Shown: positions 1 through 11,492 of the stretch, piece by piece
Layout of the letters: each line of letters begins with the position of its first letter
Position numbering within the stretch: position 1 is the stretch's first letter
Origin: Polytrichum commune
Lineage: Eukaryota; Streptophyta; Polytrichopsida; Polytrichales; Polytrichaceae
Direction of reading: 5' to 3'
DNA: 64,000 nucleotides
Assembly: GCA_950295325.1 (NCBI GenBank)
Contig: OX485806.1
Span: 21,578,001-21,642,000, forward strand
Notes under the pieces: generated by a model
Told to the model about the DNA's origin: nothing
What the model saw: the letters and a program-made list of their open reading frames with translations, nothing else
The model's database searches: none
Position numbers and translations under genes: made by a program

Positions 1-58
1 AATATATGAAAAATATTTGTATTCAATGCTAAAAGTGCTTAATGTGACAGTTTAAAGC

Positions 59-282
59 TAGTGTTCAGGGAGGATTTGAGCATCACTAGTCGAGATCCTA
101 ATGTTTCCAAGTCCACCGGTTATATGTTGACATCTTTCGGTTTTTCTTCATTAATTTGAGGTATATCCTATAAATTCCTCTAAAATAATCAGTAAATTTC
201 CTAAAGTCTTGAACTTCAACTGGTTATTTCTCAAACTCAACTGGTTCATCTGTAACTAGGAGATGGTTCTCCCTGTTCACTG
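59..282 (-). mobile_element. MITE-1 copy a, complete 224 bp
   Basis: Non-coding element with short inverted ends (TAGTGTTCAGGGAG at the left, CTCCCTGTTCACTG at the right) and the internal CCGGTT/AACTGGTT motifs of the family. It is flanked by GTTTAAAGC (50-58) and GTTTAAACA (283-291), a 9-bp target duplication with two mismatches. Minus is used only to mean opposite to the copy at 3006. The 9-bp duplication suggests Mutator-like transposition; no transposase of that type is seen here. Confidence 0.75.
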
Positions 283-459
283 GTTTAAACACCCTCTACC
301 TTAAGTATGTCACTTTCCATGCCTCTTCAGAGCCCATGAATTTGTGCAATAATTAACGACCTTTGTGCCTCTTCATTAACACCGCCGGCCCTCCTTGTAA
401 AGTGACATTGATGGAGGGCTTTGAGAGGGTCGATTCAGCTCAGAATACGTACTGCAGAA

Positions 460-1262
460 ATGTAACATCAAAATGAGTCATGACAAGGCCACTCACGTGC
501 ATTTACAGCCAAAGTCACATACAAAAGATTGCATATCTCCAGGACACGATTTCATATTAGCCAACTATCTTCCCTTAATGGATGTGAAGGTGCTGCCACA
601 TTTAAGCCAGCACCATGTAAGAAGGTGTGTCAATGTGGAATTGAAAGGTTCAAGCATTCGAAATGTCACATCCATCTGTAAATGAGTCACAGACAAGGTT
701 TCAGAGCACTTCGAAAAGATTGCATATCTCCGGGACATTATTTCATTTGGGTAATCGATTAGCTGATGGGTGAAACACAAAAGAGAAACAACTGAATCTC
801 ATACGCAGTTGAAAGTTCTATTCTTGTACAGCTTGCCTAAGCAATCACAAATTGTTACGATTAGTTACTTAGAAAAGATTGCATATCTCCAGGACACGAT
901 TTCATTTGGATTTCTACATATCTTCCCTGAATGGATGTGAAGGTGCTGCCACATTCAAGCCAGCACCATGTAAGAGTTGATGTCAATCTGGAACTGAAAG
1001 GTTCATGCATTGGAAATGTCACATCCATCTGCAAATGAGTCACGGGCAAGGCACATTCACAGCAGATTCACGGACAAATTGAATGCAGAAAAGATTGCGT
1101 ATCTCTAGGACATGATTTCATTTGGGTGATCGATTTGAAGGCAGGCACTAACTTAGCTGATGGGTAAAACACAACAGAGAAACAACTGATTTTCATAAGC
1201 AGTTGAAAGTTCTATTCTTGTATAGCTTGCCTAAGCAATCACAAATTGTTATCGTTGGTTGT
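460..1262. repeat. Diverged tandem duplication, unit about 350-390 bp
   Basis: Blocks beginning AAAAGATTGCATATCTCC occur at about 523, 709, 873 and 1088. The stretch 523-700 (ending ATCCATCTGTAAATGAGTCA) matches 873-1045, and 709-863 (ending GCCTAAGCAATCACAAATTG) matches 1088-1250. The order is A-B-A'-B', so a two-block unit was duplicated in tandem and then diverged. No ORF is conserved between the units. Confidence 0.75.
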
Positions 1263-1408
1263 AATCGATAGTCGTAAAGGTGTTTATGGTGGACACACAT
1301 TTAACTTTCCATGACTTTCATTTTATTTTTACCAAATGGGTCATCATCCTCTGTAAATACTCAATGACCCAAATGAAGGGGCACCATAGCACTTTTAGTG
1401 AAACGCTA

Positions 1409-1764
1409 AGGTATGCCGGTGTAATTTAGTCAGTATTTCTAGTTCTACATCTTTAATTGATCAAATGTAGAGATCTTGAAATTTATGTTGCAGTAGCAAT
1501 TTGTAACGAAACATCAACCGAAATCGAATCCCTTCTTATTTAGTTATGGTTATTGAAGTTTGAAAGTGCATGTGCATTGATTCTCGAAAACATACTTAGG
1601 TTCCTTCCATAATGTTGACTATTGAGTGTACAGTAGTTAAAGGCGTAGTCCAAACTCTTTTAAACATGTGTCTTTATAGTCTTTGTTATAAACACATATC
1701 TAACCACATCAATTAGATATAGGTGTCCGATAATGAAAACCAACCAAATAACACTTGGATATCT
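1409..1764 (+). mobile_element. MITE-2 copy A
   Basis: Left end AGGTATGCCGGTGT and right end AACACTTGGATATCT are diverged forms of the MITE-2 inverted repeat, with TA on both outer sides. The interior carries family landmarks in order: a GCAATTTG..GAAACATCAAC block, TTTAGTTATGGTTATTG, TTTTAAACATGTGTCTTTAT, and ATATAGGTGTCCGAT near the right end. No coding capacity. Confidence 0.7.
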
Positions 1765-3005
1765 TATATAGACATACTCACGATGACAACTAGTTGTCAA
1801 AACCTTTGAGATGCACACATCCTCTTCCACCCATACAACACGAATACATGCTAGCAATGCAACGTTGTCCACTATGTAACACCTTATCATTTCCTTACGA
1901 GATTCATTGCCATCTTATCTTCATCAAATCTTTAGGTATTTAATTATGAATCGAGGTTATGGGCGAGCTCATCTACTGAAAGGGGGTGGCACTAAGTCTT
2001 ATTATGTATCAACTTTGAAGATTTTTTAACATATAAACTTCACATGATAAGATTAACATGCTCATTGTAATGTTTGTGAATCATAGATGTTCATTTTTCT
2101 TTTTTCTTTTTCATGTTATAGGCATGTCACATGTTACACGTACTAGACTATGAAAGGTATCCATATGAATGCCTCTTGTTGATGAAATTTTGTTTCAAAT
2201 CTGCTCATGTACGTGATGAAGTACCTAATGGTATCTCAACTGCATGTTCCTCATGCCGGCTCCAATTCTCTCATATGGTGACATAAACTACAAATTCCTC
2301 AAGATAATTATGTAGGTGTCTAATGCTTTGAAGTTTGCAAGCTAAATTGGTATTTAGTAAAAAAAAAAACTAGCCATTAGTTGGATTGAACCTCAATTAC
2401 AATATTCAAGTGCAATTTTTTACCCCAAAAGTGAATGTCACAGTGCATGCACTCTACAAATCGACAAATATTGTGAAATAAGATATCTGACCTTATTCCG
2501 AACACTTCCAACTCCACATATATTTCATACTGTTGGATAGGATTGGGAATTGTGTATGACTTGCAACTGCAAATCACAAAGAGTTCCTTTTCCAAGTCAA
2601 AATCGAAAGAAAGATATAGATTTTATACAACTACAATATAAAGATTTTCATTCTCTTCCAAGGACAATCACATGGGCCTCTCCCAAATTGTGTTCATTAT
2701 CATAAAACCAAAATGTTAATATATTTTGTGCAAATTGTCTCATCTCATGGTAGCTGAGGTCTTTCTGGCATCCAATCTTTACTAAAAGCCTGGAGCTATG
2801 CACCACTCAGAATTGGTGTTAATGAAGTTGAGTGATCACAAGAGATCCACATCCTTTATTTTCAAGTCCACTAACTTAAAAAGTTATAGTTGAACTTCAT
2901 CAACTCTTAACTGTCGCTAACTTAGGCGTGGCAGCTGTGGAGTACGGAGGTCACCATTCTTCAATGCAAAGTCTCAAGGTTTTCTACAGTGGGTGCATGT
3001 CACCC
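1765..3005. other. No gene recognised
   Basis: AT-rich sequence. ORFs are short and of low-complexity composition. No repeat ends or RNA gene could be recognised. Confidence 0.5.
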
Positions 3006-3230
3006 TATGATCGGGGAGAACCAGCAGTTATTTACAGATGAACCGGTTGAGTTTGAGAAATAACCGGTTGAAGTTCAAGACTGCAGAAAAAGTACCGATC
3101 ATTTTAGAGGAGTTTATGGAATATACCCCAATTTAACAAAGGCAAACCGAAAGTTGTCAACATGTAACCGGTTGGACTTGCAAACACTAGGATCTCAACC
3201 AATTATGCGCAAAAATCTCCCCGATCATTG
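3006..3230 (+). mobile_element. MITE-1 copy b, complete 225 bp
   Basis: Starts TATGATCGGGGAGA and ends TCTCCCCGATCATTG, an inverted repeat of about 12 bp. Flanked by ATGTCACCC (2997-3005) and ATGTCACCT (3231-3239), a 9-bp duplication with one mismatch. The interior has the family motifs AACCGGTTG near both ends and GAGTTTGAGAAATAACCGG. Confidence 0.85.
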
Positions 3231-3389
3231 ATGTCACCTCTTAAATGTGAGAGCCTTCACTAATACTTACTACAAAATTAGGACAGCGAGTCCTTGCAAA
3301 ACTACCAAGGTAATTTATCACATGCACATTTCAAGTCAAAGTTGATCTCCTAGTTAGCCCTAGAAGCCTAACTGAGAAGGCAGACGGCA

Positions 3390-5190
3390 GAACTAGTATT
3401 TATGAGCTTCCACATTCTCTTCTTCTTCATTACTCAGTCTCTTCTCTAGCACAAGATCTGTCTCAGCTTTGCTCTTGCTTCATCTTGCACACTTATGGAG
3501 GGGAGCCTCTCCTTTCTTCTGCTCCTCACTTGCGTTGCTCCTTTACTTTCACTAGTTTCAGAGAACTCACAACTTGTGGAGGGCGCTTCATCTTGATATT
3601 CTTCCACTACTACCGTAATATGCTCCGGCCATTCATTCTTTGTCACAGGAAAAATTGAAATTGAAATATTCAGTGACAAGAGATGAATCGTCGGAGTATG
3701 TTCGGCAGCAGTGTTGAACCATGGCTCTTTGGAGGTGCTCTGCGGTGGTCGTTGTTGTTTGGCAACATTTCGTTGTTGTCTGCGCCTCCAGCAGTACTGA
3801 ATGTTATATTCTCCATTCTTTTTAGAGAGTCTTCTTTGTTTCTGTATCCTTGTAATGATTTGACAACTATGTCAACAGAAGGCTCTCTTCCTAGTTAGAG
3901 ATCATAGTTGTTGTTCATTTCGTCTTAAGGTTCACTGCAGTGCCATGATCTTGGGTATTCTGGTTTGTGGACAAAGTGCTTTATTTATCAATAAGAGATA
4001 ATTCCTGTCCATAGTGTCGGTTTCTCAGTACAGGGCCTTCTTGGTTTTTCTAGTTGGTGAGGACTTGATAAGTATCTATGCTTAGTGGGTTGTTGTACAT
4101 GATCATTCAGTTGAAAAGTGTAGCTGTTTTCAACTACATAACCTGTGCATTTTTTACATCTTGCTAATGATCTGCTCTGTGACAATTAATGCATTAACGA
4201 TATTGAGGTACAACAAGAACTCGAAATTGAACCTTTGTGGGTATTTATACTTGTGTTAATTGGTTTTTAGTTTCATATTTTGGCGTTGGGATTAATTTGG
4301 ACGGGTTGTGAGCATAATATTTGGGCAGGAAACTATGAAATTTATTGTTGGTGTGGCTGGTGTGCAGGTCCGAAGTAAAGAGGAGTCCTTGGCCTTTCGA
4401 ATCTGGAGGTTTTGTGTTGTTTATCAAAAGTTCATGTTGAACTCTTCACATGATTGTACGTGATCGTGCAGTCTGATGTAAGCTTACAATCATGTAAGGA
4501 GTTCAGCAGAAACTATTGATAATGAACAGTCCCACAGTCCCAAACGCGTTTTTGAAGAGTTGGATCGATGCGGGTTGTAAATGAGCTTGGAGGCTTTTTT
4601 GGCACCTGGGAAGACTGGAGTCAAGGAAGGAAAAGGTCAGAAGAGGAATTACATTACCTCCAACTTGCGCATAGTGATGTCACACACAGACAACATTCTT
4701 GTGGATAACACCAATTCTGGTTAGAATAAACCCTTGTGCAAATTAGAGGTTGGATTCTTCCTTAGTAATCGTTCACATTCTGGCATGCATATGATTTGCA
4801 TTGCTGATGGAATCTCTGTGACTTATTTTCATTTAAAAAAATTCTCGTATATTGGAAACACCTGAAGTTGTTTGGGGTGATTGACTTGTGGATGGCTGTG
4901 GTTTTTCAGGTGTGTCTACTACTTACTATATATCAGTATCAAGAGTAATCGTATTAGTGTAAGATAGATTACCATGGCAGATGGTTTCGAGTTTCAATTG
5001 ATTAGCAGATGGTTGATGGTTGGCATTGTTCCAGATAGATGTGGAACTCCGGTTTTTGGTATTAATGTGTTTTTCTACGCATACTGGCGTTGTTATGTTT
5101 TTGGGTTTCGTTATATGTTTTGGAATAAATGTGGATCTGAAAATTCATGTTGCCCCTTAAGCTCTTTACTTTTGGTTATAATCTGATTGA
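3390..5190 (+). other. Gene-like but unassigned region, possibly a transcribed non-coding or decayed locus
   Basis: After a TATTTAT box-like sequence near 3400 comes a pyrimidine-rich stretch, then an ATG at 3495 with a hydrophobic leader, then about 1.5 kb of T-rich sequence resembling untranslated plant exons or introns. An ORF of 70 codons at 4974-5186 begins in a good plant start context (ACCATGGCAG) but has no recognisable domain. Several CAG acceptor-like sites are present (for example near 4366). I could not assemble a spliced reading frame. It could equally be a lncRNA or a pseudogene. Confidence 0.25.
3495..3596 (+). CDS. Candidate 33-aa ORF with a signal-peptide-like start
   Basis: The ORF begins MEGSLSFLLLLTCVAPLL: an acidic residue, then a leucine-rich hydrophobic core of about 13 residues, then SLVSENSQ, a plausible signal peptidase region. 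It stops at a TGA after residue 33. The same frame continues open for 29 further codons to a second TGA and then about 35 more. It may therefore be the first exon of a secreted protein broken by stop codons, rather than a real micropeptide. Not recognised by family. The start is the first ATG after the TATA-like box at about 3400. Confidence 0.25.
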   Translation: MEGSLSFLLLLTCVAPLLSLVSENSQLVEGASS

Positions 5191-5309
5191 CTGCTTCTTC
5201 ATTACTTGCACTTAAATGAATTAGCTCCATTTGAATTGAATATATATGAAGATATGCACTAAATTTTAGTACATGTGTCTATGACTGCTCCATCACTACT
5301 CACGCGCAA

Positions 5310-5490
5310 TGAACGTGAAGAATGACCGCTGATTACACGTGAACTGGTTGAGTTTGAGAAATAACCCGTTGAAAGTTGAGGGTGGGGAAATTACCGACCA
5401 TTATTGAAGAATTTACAGAACATGCCTCAAACTAATAAAGAAAACCTGAAAGATGTGAACATGTATCCAATTGGACATGTCAAGCAACTC
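5310..5490 (+). mobile_element. MITE-1 copy c, degenerate and truncated
   Basis: The left end, AATGAACGTGAAGAATGACC, matches the family with substitutions. The stretch GAACTGGTTGAGTTTGAGAA and the downstream AAAACCTGAAAGATGTGAAC are family interior. The right terminus with CTCCCCGATC is missing; homology stops near 5490. Confidence 0.65.
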
Positions 5491-6696
5491 ATGAATATTT
5501 ATGTTTTGTTTCTAACTTTTTCACATGCAAACATAATTCTCTTGGTGGTACAAATACTAAGTTTGTAACAAAAGTGAAAATATTAACACTTAGATAAGCA
5601 AGTGTATTATCCACTGGGGAAACCATTCACCGGCTGAGAGATCAGCTATCAGTGCAATAGAGAACCATAAATAGTATGCTAAACCCTAATCCATTTTTCA
5701 AAAGATCGTTATCAAGTAAACCTTGAACGATATCCAAAACATTTTATTTTCTCTTCAAAATCCTCCAACCGGTGCTAGCGGGGTTGGATGAATGATGTGG
5801 CAACCACAATGTGCTCTCAAAAATATAAAGGGTTAAACAACATGACATCTAGCTATGGCTGCCTACATTAAGACTTGGCTAAGTGGACAAGAGGCAATTA
5901 TTGCATATAAGCATAGCTCTCACTTATCCAATGGAAAGGTCCCAAAAGGGGTCCTGAAATGTAAATCATAGGTCTAGTTTTTTCAGATAATTGACATTGG
6001 AAAAGTTTCAAAGACCATGAAATTATCAAAAGAGACACATTTGGATCTATATCACCCACAAACCTATAGGGGAGTAGGTTTTTAACATAGATGAAGGAGT
6101 AACGCCTTTGTATGCAACAACGAGAAGAAAATCATTGCATATGAAAGTGCTTCTCATGTGGGTCTATGTTAAAATAAAATAAATAAATAAAAGCCCTACC
6201 ACCATAAGTTTATGGTTGATTCATTTCAAATATTGCTAACTAGACTATGTCGGAGTGACTTCAAAGTTGATTCTAGTGTCAAATTACTTAGAATAAGTTA
6301 CCTTCAACCTTAAGTAAGTAAGTAGGATATAAGTAAAGATGCACAAAAGACTTCTCCAAAATTAATAATGCATTTGAGAGTATTTTTTGCATAATTGAGA
6401 CATGCACATTTCACAACATATTAATCTAGGGGAAGCAACTAGAACAATATGATGAAAATCCCAATTATACTTACTTTGAGAAGCAATATGGTCAAATTAT
6501 TTGTTGAAAATTTGTAATTTTCTCACAAACAACACAGTGTGCTGCACTAACACATGCTACAACTATAAGAGGTACAATTATGTCAAGGATTAGTTTTTGT
6601 TAAGTCTATCACATGGTCTGCCAATAGAAGTGCACATATATAATTTCATTATGTCCAAAACTCATGCATAAATTTAAATTTACTTAAAACATAGTA
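5491..6696. other. No gene recognised
   Basis: AT-rich (for example AAATAAAATAAATAAATAAA at about 6170-6190). No ORF with a recognisable domain and no repeat boundary identified. Confidence 0.5.
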
Positions 6697-7021
6697 ACTA
6701 TGTGGGTGTTTTTTGGTTCACTTTTCATGTTACCCAACTTTTGTCCATTAGATGGATACAACAAAATTTGTGTTGCATTAGCAGATTTGCAATGAAGTAT
6801 CAAGAAAAATGAAATAAAAAATTTGACTCACCGTGATCTAGTTATTCTTAATTGATGTCCATGTTAGTTACTTTCTCAAATAAATACATAAATCCTTCCA
6901 ATCATGTTCACTATTGAATGTGGAGTGCTTACTAAAATATGAAAATGACACCAATTTGTTTTAAACATGTGTCTTTATATTGTTTGTTCTTTGATCCTCA
7001 CCGAACCACATACCAATCAAA

Positions 7022-7915
7022 CAGGGTTGTCTATTGTGTCGTGACGGAGGCTAATCCCGACATAATGTCGTGGCGTCACGACACGTATCTGTCACGACAT
7101 TATGCCGGATGCCGTCTTTATCCTGACGAACTTGAATTTTACCGTATTTTTTTGTGTAATTACATTACCCCAATCAGGACACGTAGGATTTACGATGTCC
7201 ACGTATGGTGCCATGTCAACAAAGTAGAGGTAAAGTGGGAAAAAAATTACTAGCGCCCGTCCCCCCCCCCCCCCCGTCCCCCCCCCCCCCCCCGTTCCCC
7301 CCGCTCCCTACGTTCCCCTCCCCCATCCGGCCCTCATCCGGCCTCCATCCGCCCCCCCCCCCAATCCGGCACCCGGCCCCCCCCAATCCGAACCCCCCAA
7401 TCCGACCCCCCCCCCCCCCCCCCCCCCCCCCTCCCCCCCCCCCCCCCCATCCGAACCCCCTCCCCCCCCTATCCGACCCGGCCCCCCCTAATCCGAACCC
7501 CCTCCCCCCCATCCGAACCCCCTCCCCCCCATCCGAACCCGGTCCCCCCTAATCCGAACCCCAATCCGGCCCCCATCCGGCGTTCCCCCCGTCTGCATCC
7601 GTTCCCGTCCCCGTCCGCTCCGTTCCCCTCCCCCCCACACCCTCATTTGTCATATTTTACTACTTTGATTTTAACAGAATGATAAACACAAAGGCAAAAT
7701 GATTTACCTGGCAAGGGAAATATGCACATCCACGTCGGATTTTTCTGCCACATTGGATGCCACCTTGGCAAGAAGGTAAGTATTTTACCCACCCTACTAG
7801 CTTCCCCCTAGTATGACCCTACGTGGACCCTTTTATGTCGTGACGGAGGGGTCCGCCCCGACACGACACGTCATGACGTCATGACGGTGGCAGGACGTCG
7901 CGATAGACAACCCTG
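7022..7915. mobile_element. hAT-like non-autonomous element, 894 bp
   Basis: Inverted termini CAGGGTTGTCTATTGTGTCG and the right-end complement CAGGGTTGTCTATCGCGACG match at 16 of the first 20 positions. An exact 8-bp target duplication CAATCAAA lies at 7014-7021 and 7916-7923. An 8-bp duplication and CAGGG-type ends are diagnostic of the hAT superfamily. The subterminal regions contain repeated TCGTGACGG/CCGACATAATGTCG/CGTCACGAC palindromic motifs. There is no transposase; the centre is a C-rich minisatellite. The 104-codon frame at 6939-7253 crosses the left boundary and is not considered coding. Confidence 0.85.
7257..7640. repeat. C-rich degenerate minisatellite inside the hAT-like element
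   Basis: Poly-C tracts separated by ATCCGAACCCC, ATCCGGCC and GTTCCC units of roughly 15-20 bp. The opposite strand carries many G-runs. The proline- and glycine-rich frames across it are products of the base composition. Exact tract lengths may be unreliable in the assembly. Confidence 0.8.
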
Positions 7916-8169
7916 CAATCAAATATAGGAGCCCAATCAGAAAAAGTAACCAAATAACACCCAGATACCTTAAGGGTTAAGATGAGTGACCACATACTAA
8001 GACCCTTACCTTTCACACCTTTACCTTACCTTACATGTCACCTTCATGATCATGGAATTACATCGTTGTCGTAATCATATCCGGTCATTTTCATTGAATG
8101 AATGAATGAATGAGAGGTATGATGGTATGCAATAATTCCTTCTTGCCATATGCACCCACTCACCAACTA

Positions 8170-8566
8170 CACTAAATATTGTACTCTGTGTCACCAATTC
8201 TACTTGTCTTGCTCAGTACTAACGGGAGTACTAATTTTAAACCGCCTGTGTAGTGTCACCAACACTAAATGTAAAACCCAACATTATTTTTCTTTCCTTG
8301 TGAAAATTGTTTGCGCATTACAGATTTCCAATGTTGCAATTACTGTTGCTTACTAAGTGATGTTTCATCCAAATCTGTCATCCATGACAATATTTCATTA
8401 CTGTAATATTATGATGCAAAATATACCAAATTTAGTTTAATAATGGGCACGAGTTTCACCTAAATCATCTATGACAATACTTGTAGACTTAATCATTAGA
8501 AGTGTCATTAGAAAAGTTACCAGAGTGTCATAAAATACCATATGAGACTAATTACATTAATTAGTG
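8170..8566 (+). mobile_element. MITE-5 copy 1 (TA-flanked, diverged)
   Basis: Left end CACTAAATATTGTACTCTGT after TA (8168-8169) and right end TTAATTAGTG before TA (8567-8568). Interior landmarks TGTCACCAATTCTA, TTGTCTTGCTCA, ACACTAAATGTAAA, CAACATTATTT and CATGACAATATTT occur in the same order as in the copy at 16338. Non-coding. A TA duplication fits Tc1/mariner-type (Stowaway-like) mobilisation. Confidence 0.7.
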
Positions 8567-8613
8567 TAGTGACTTCACTGTCAGTACTCTTGGCCATGAC
8601 TGGGCTTTGGATC

Positions 8614-8842
8614 AATGAACGGGGAGAACCGACCGCTAGTTACAGATGAAGTGGTTGAATTTGAGAAATAAACTGGTACAAGTTCAAGTCTTCAGGAAAA
8701 TCGTCAATCTGTTTAGAGTGACATAGAGAACATTCCTCAATGTGATAGAGAAAAGCCGAAAGTTGTCAACATGTAGCCAGTTGGTCTTGGAAACACTAGG
8801 CTGATCTCGACCGATCATGCCCAAAAATCTCCCCGGACGCTG
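8614..8842 (+). mobile_element. MITE-1 copy d, complete 229 bp
   Basis: Begins AATGAACGGGGAGAACCG and ends ATCTCCCCGGACGCTG. Flanks CTTTGGATC (8605-8613) and CGTTGGATT (8843-8851) are a 9-bp duplication with 7 matches. Internal AAAGTTGTCAACATGTAGCC and GAGTTT/TTGAATTTGAGAAATAA motifs match the other copies. Older than copies b and h, judging by divergence. Confidence 0.75.
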
Positions 8843-11115
8843 CGTTGGATTGCTTTGGAATAGTGTGTAGAATGGGTATGGTCGGAGAGGTTATATGAGC
8901 TTCGACACAACATTTATCCTCAATACAACGGTGGGAGCTTAGCGGATGATGGTGTGCAAACATTATCATCTCTCATAAGCCTCGCGTGATTCGATGCCCT
9001 GTGTGGGTGGGGCTTTCTTTCCATGCTCTCGGAAAGGGAAGAAGAGGAGGCTCCATTAATGGCCTGGGCAATGAGACGCAGTCGAGTCACTTGTTTATTA
9101 GGCAAATAGGTGGCCGTGGATTGCAGAATCAGGACCTGATGATCATGACATGAAGCCATATGCTTTATTGCATCATCTCTCCCCTCTCGATTTCTGTAGC
9201 ACTCTGATCACGATGGACAATGTCGACAATGAGAGAGGCGGGTTCGGGTACTATGTCGCGGGCATACCGAATGCAATTGTCATCATGGTAACCCTGCCAA
9301 GGCTGCTCGACAATGCAGACGAGACAGAGGGGATGACCCCCGACAAACGGCCTGGACTGACTTCGCCTGTTGAATCGTCGGTGGGATGTTCTTATTTCTT
9401 CACCTGTCATGTGGGGGAGCCTACGTCTTGCGCGTCTGGACTTTCGGAATCGGAGCTCTCCTCACCAATTTCGAGTTGAATACTTGTTTCCGAGATTCCC
9501 AGGCACTTCTGTCTTCAGCGCACGGAGCTCAGGACCAGGATCGAGCCGGTTGAGATCCTTATTGGTTGTTTCCCTTTGCTGTCGGAGATGGAGCTTCACA
9601 TGTTAAGGTGGCACTTACTTGTTGCAGGAGATAGTAGTCGTCGAGGGTTGGTCCAACTCCCGAGACAAATTTACATTCACCCGCCCCCTACACTACTTCT
9701 CACTGGAGAGGCCCTCGATGCTCATCGGCTCAGGGAGCTGCAATGCTAAGTGGTTCGGAGGTTCTAGCGATTTTCATCACCACGATAGCAGCCATTTTGA
9801 CAACAAATAGCGATACAGACTGTACTCCTACTGCTCTTACTACTGGAATCCAGTGGATTTAATGTCATATTTGTTTGTCAACTTTACGACATGCTTAGTT
9901 TCCACTGAGAGAAAATATCATATTTGTGATATTATTGTGCTCAATAAGTCGACATTAACGCAGTCAAAGCGTATTAGGAACTTGCTGTACTCGCGACAAC
10001 AGCCCGACATCAACTGCCTTTGTAGATAGAAAGTGGAATATACAGTGCAACCAAACATAGTGGGTTTTTGGTTTACGCAATTGCAAACTTCATACACAGT
10101 CACAAATTTCTGGTCACTTGGAAGAACATCATTCCGACAATGACATCAACACGAGTGCACTGTGAATGATGATGGCAAATTTGTTGAAAATTTTATTTCT
10201 GTATTGAAAAATCCTACCCAGCTTTCTCTCTATTTTCCTCCCCCTCTTCCCATCTATTGGACCCCATCGGTGTGTCATCCCGAATGCGGACTGCGGTTAC
10301 CAGTTGCAGGTGATCACTGCAGATCTCCATGGTAAAAGCTGGAACAATTTAGCCACAGCCTTGGGGAAATCCATCGCTTCGGCTAAGGATGAAGCACATT
10401 CTGTCAAGTCAGACATCTTTGATTCAACACTCAGAAATTTGGGATGCTTTCTCTACATTGAGTCATTTGCGTCTGCACGGATGGCCTCAAAGTCAATATG
10501 CGACGAGTTTGCCAGAAACAGTAGTTTAAATAAGCTGCATTGACCTAGTGTTTCTGATGAATTCGTCATCGCACATTGAGCCTGGCAGCTCTGCAAATGT
10601 GAGGATATTGAAGTCGAGGAATGGGAAGTCTCTGCATCATGCCACTATATGACTCGTTGATGTGGATCATCTCAAATTTGCACTATTTCCTATTCATCAA
10701 TGCTCTCAATTAGTGTGTAGGCATGGTGAGCAAGTGTAAGAATCAACTCATCAGCAGTTTTTGTTAGGTGCCATATTATCGCAGGCGGTTCTTGTTGACC
10801 CTCACCCTTTTCAGTCCTGCCATTCAACCATCATTGACTGCTATGCTTCAGTCGTTCTTGCTGAAAGTCTTCATTTGAGAAGCTAATTAATTTCATGGGC
10901 CTCTCGAGATCCCCCTTGCATATTGTCGTCAGATCTGCTGATCCCACTCTTACATACTCGTTGCAGTATTCACAGAAAATCATGTGCTTTCAAACTGTCA
11001 CCATTTTCAAAAGAACAATCGAGATGCTTTTTCTTGCCACCAAGTTCACACAAATCGTTCAAATTTGGAAACTCATGCCCTTCTTTGTGTGTGCCAGATT
11101 GCCCAGATTGCGATG
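8843..11115. other. Unassigned region with more balanced base composition; possible decayed gene fragments
   Basis: About 8880-9830 and 10300-11110 are less AT-rich than their surroundings and hold several overlapping short frames, for example 9150-9479 (+, 109 codons) and 10304-10543 (+, 79 codons). None shows a domain I recognise, and frames change often, as expected of decayed exons. On the minus strand, about 10320-10590 also reads as a fairly open frame with one stop. I could not decide strand or function. Confidence 0.3.
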
Positions 11116-11492
11116 AGGTAGGTGGGTGTTATCCGGTTTGTTTTTCATAGTCTTCACCTTCCACCCATAAGATTCACATAACGAAACTTGTGTTGCATTA
11201 GCAAATCTATAATGAAGTTTCAACAAAAATCAGATTCAAAATTGACCTTTCCCTAAATTTTTGGTTGTGGTTATCCAAAGTGCATGTTTGTTGATTCCTT
11301 AACTCAATACATAGGTCCTCCCAATTGCATGCACTATTGAGTGGGGACTAATTAATAATAATTTAGGACATAGTCCAATCTCTTATAAACATGTGTGTTT
11401 ATGGTGTTTGTTCTTTGATACTTACCAAACCACACACCAATCAAATATAGGTGTTTGATACATGAAAGTAATCGAATAACACCCACATTCCT
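11116..11492 (+). mobile_element. MITE-2 copy C
   Basis: Left end AGGTAGGTGGGTGTTATCC and right end AATAACACCCACATTCCT, followed by TA. Interior landmarks: AACGAAACTTGTGTTGCATT, CAACAAAAATCAGATT, ATAAACATGTGTGTTTATGG, ACCAATCAAATATAGGTGTT. This copy has no insertion and gives the empty-site sequence for the hAT insertion in copy B. Confidence 0.8.

Larger units (their letters stand above)
6697..7970 (+). mobile_element. MITE-2 copy B, split by a nested hAT-like element
   Basis: Left end CTATGTGGGTGTTTTTTGG (after TA at 6695-6696) and right end AATAACACCCAGATACCT (before TA at 7971-7972). The MITE sequence is continuous with other copies if 7022-7915 plus one target duplication is removed. 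Family landmarks include GTGTTGCATTAGCAGATTT and TTTTAAACATGTGTCTTTAT. Confidence 0.8.

Noticed and set aside
7205-7552. 115-codon proline-rich plus frame and 98-codon glycine-rich minus frame
   Set aside because: Both are translations of the poly-C minisatellite inside the hAT-like element; the frames follow base composition only.
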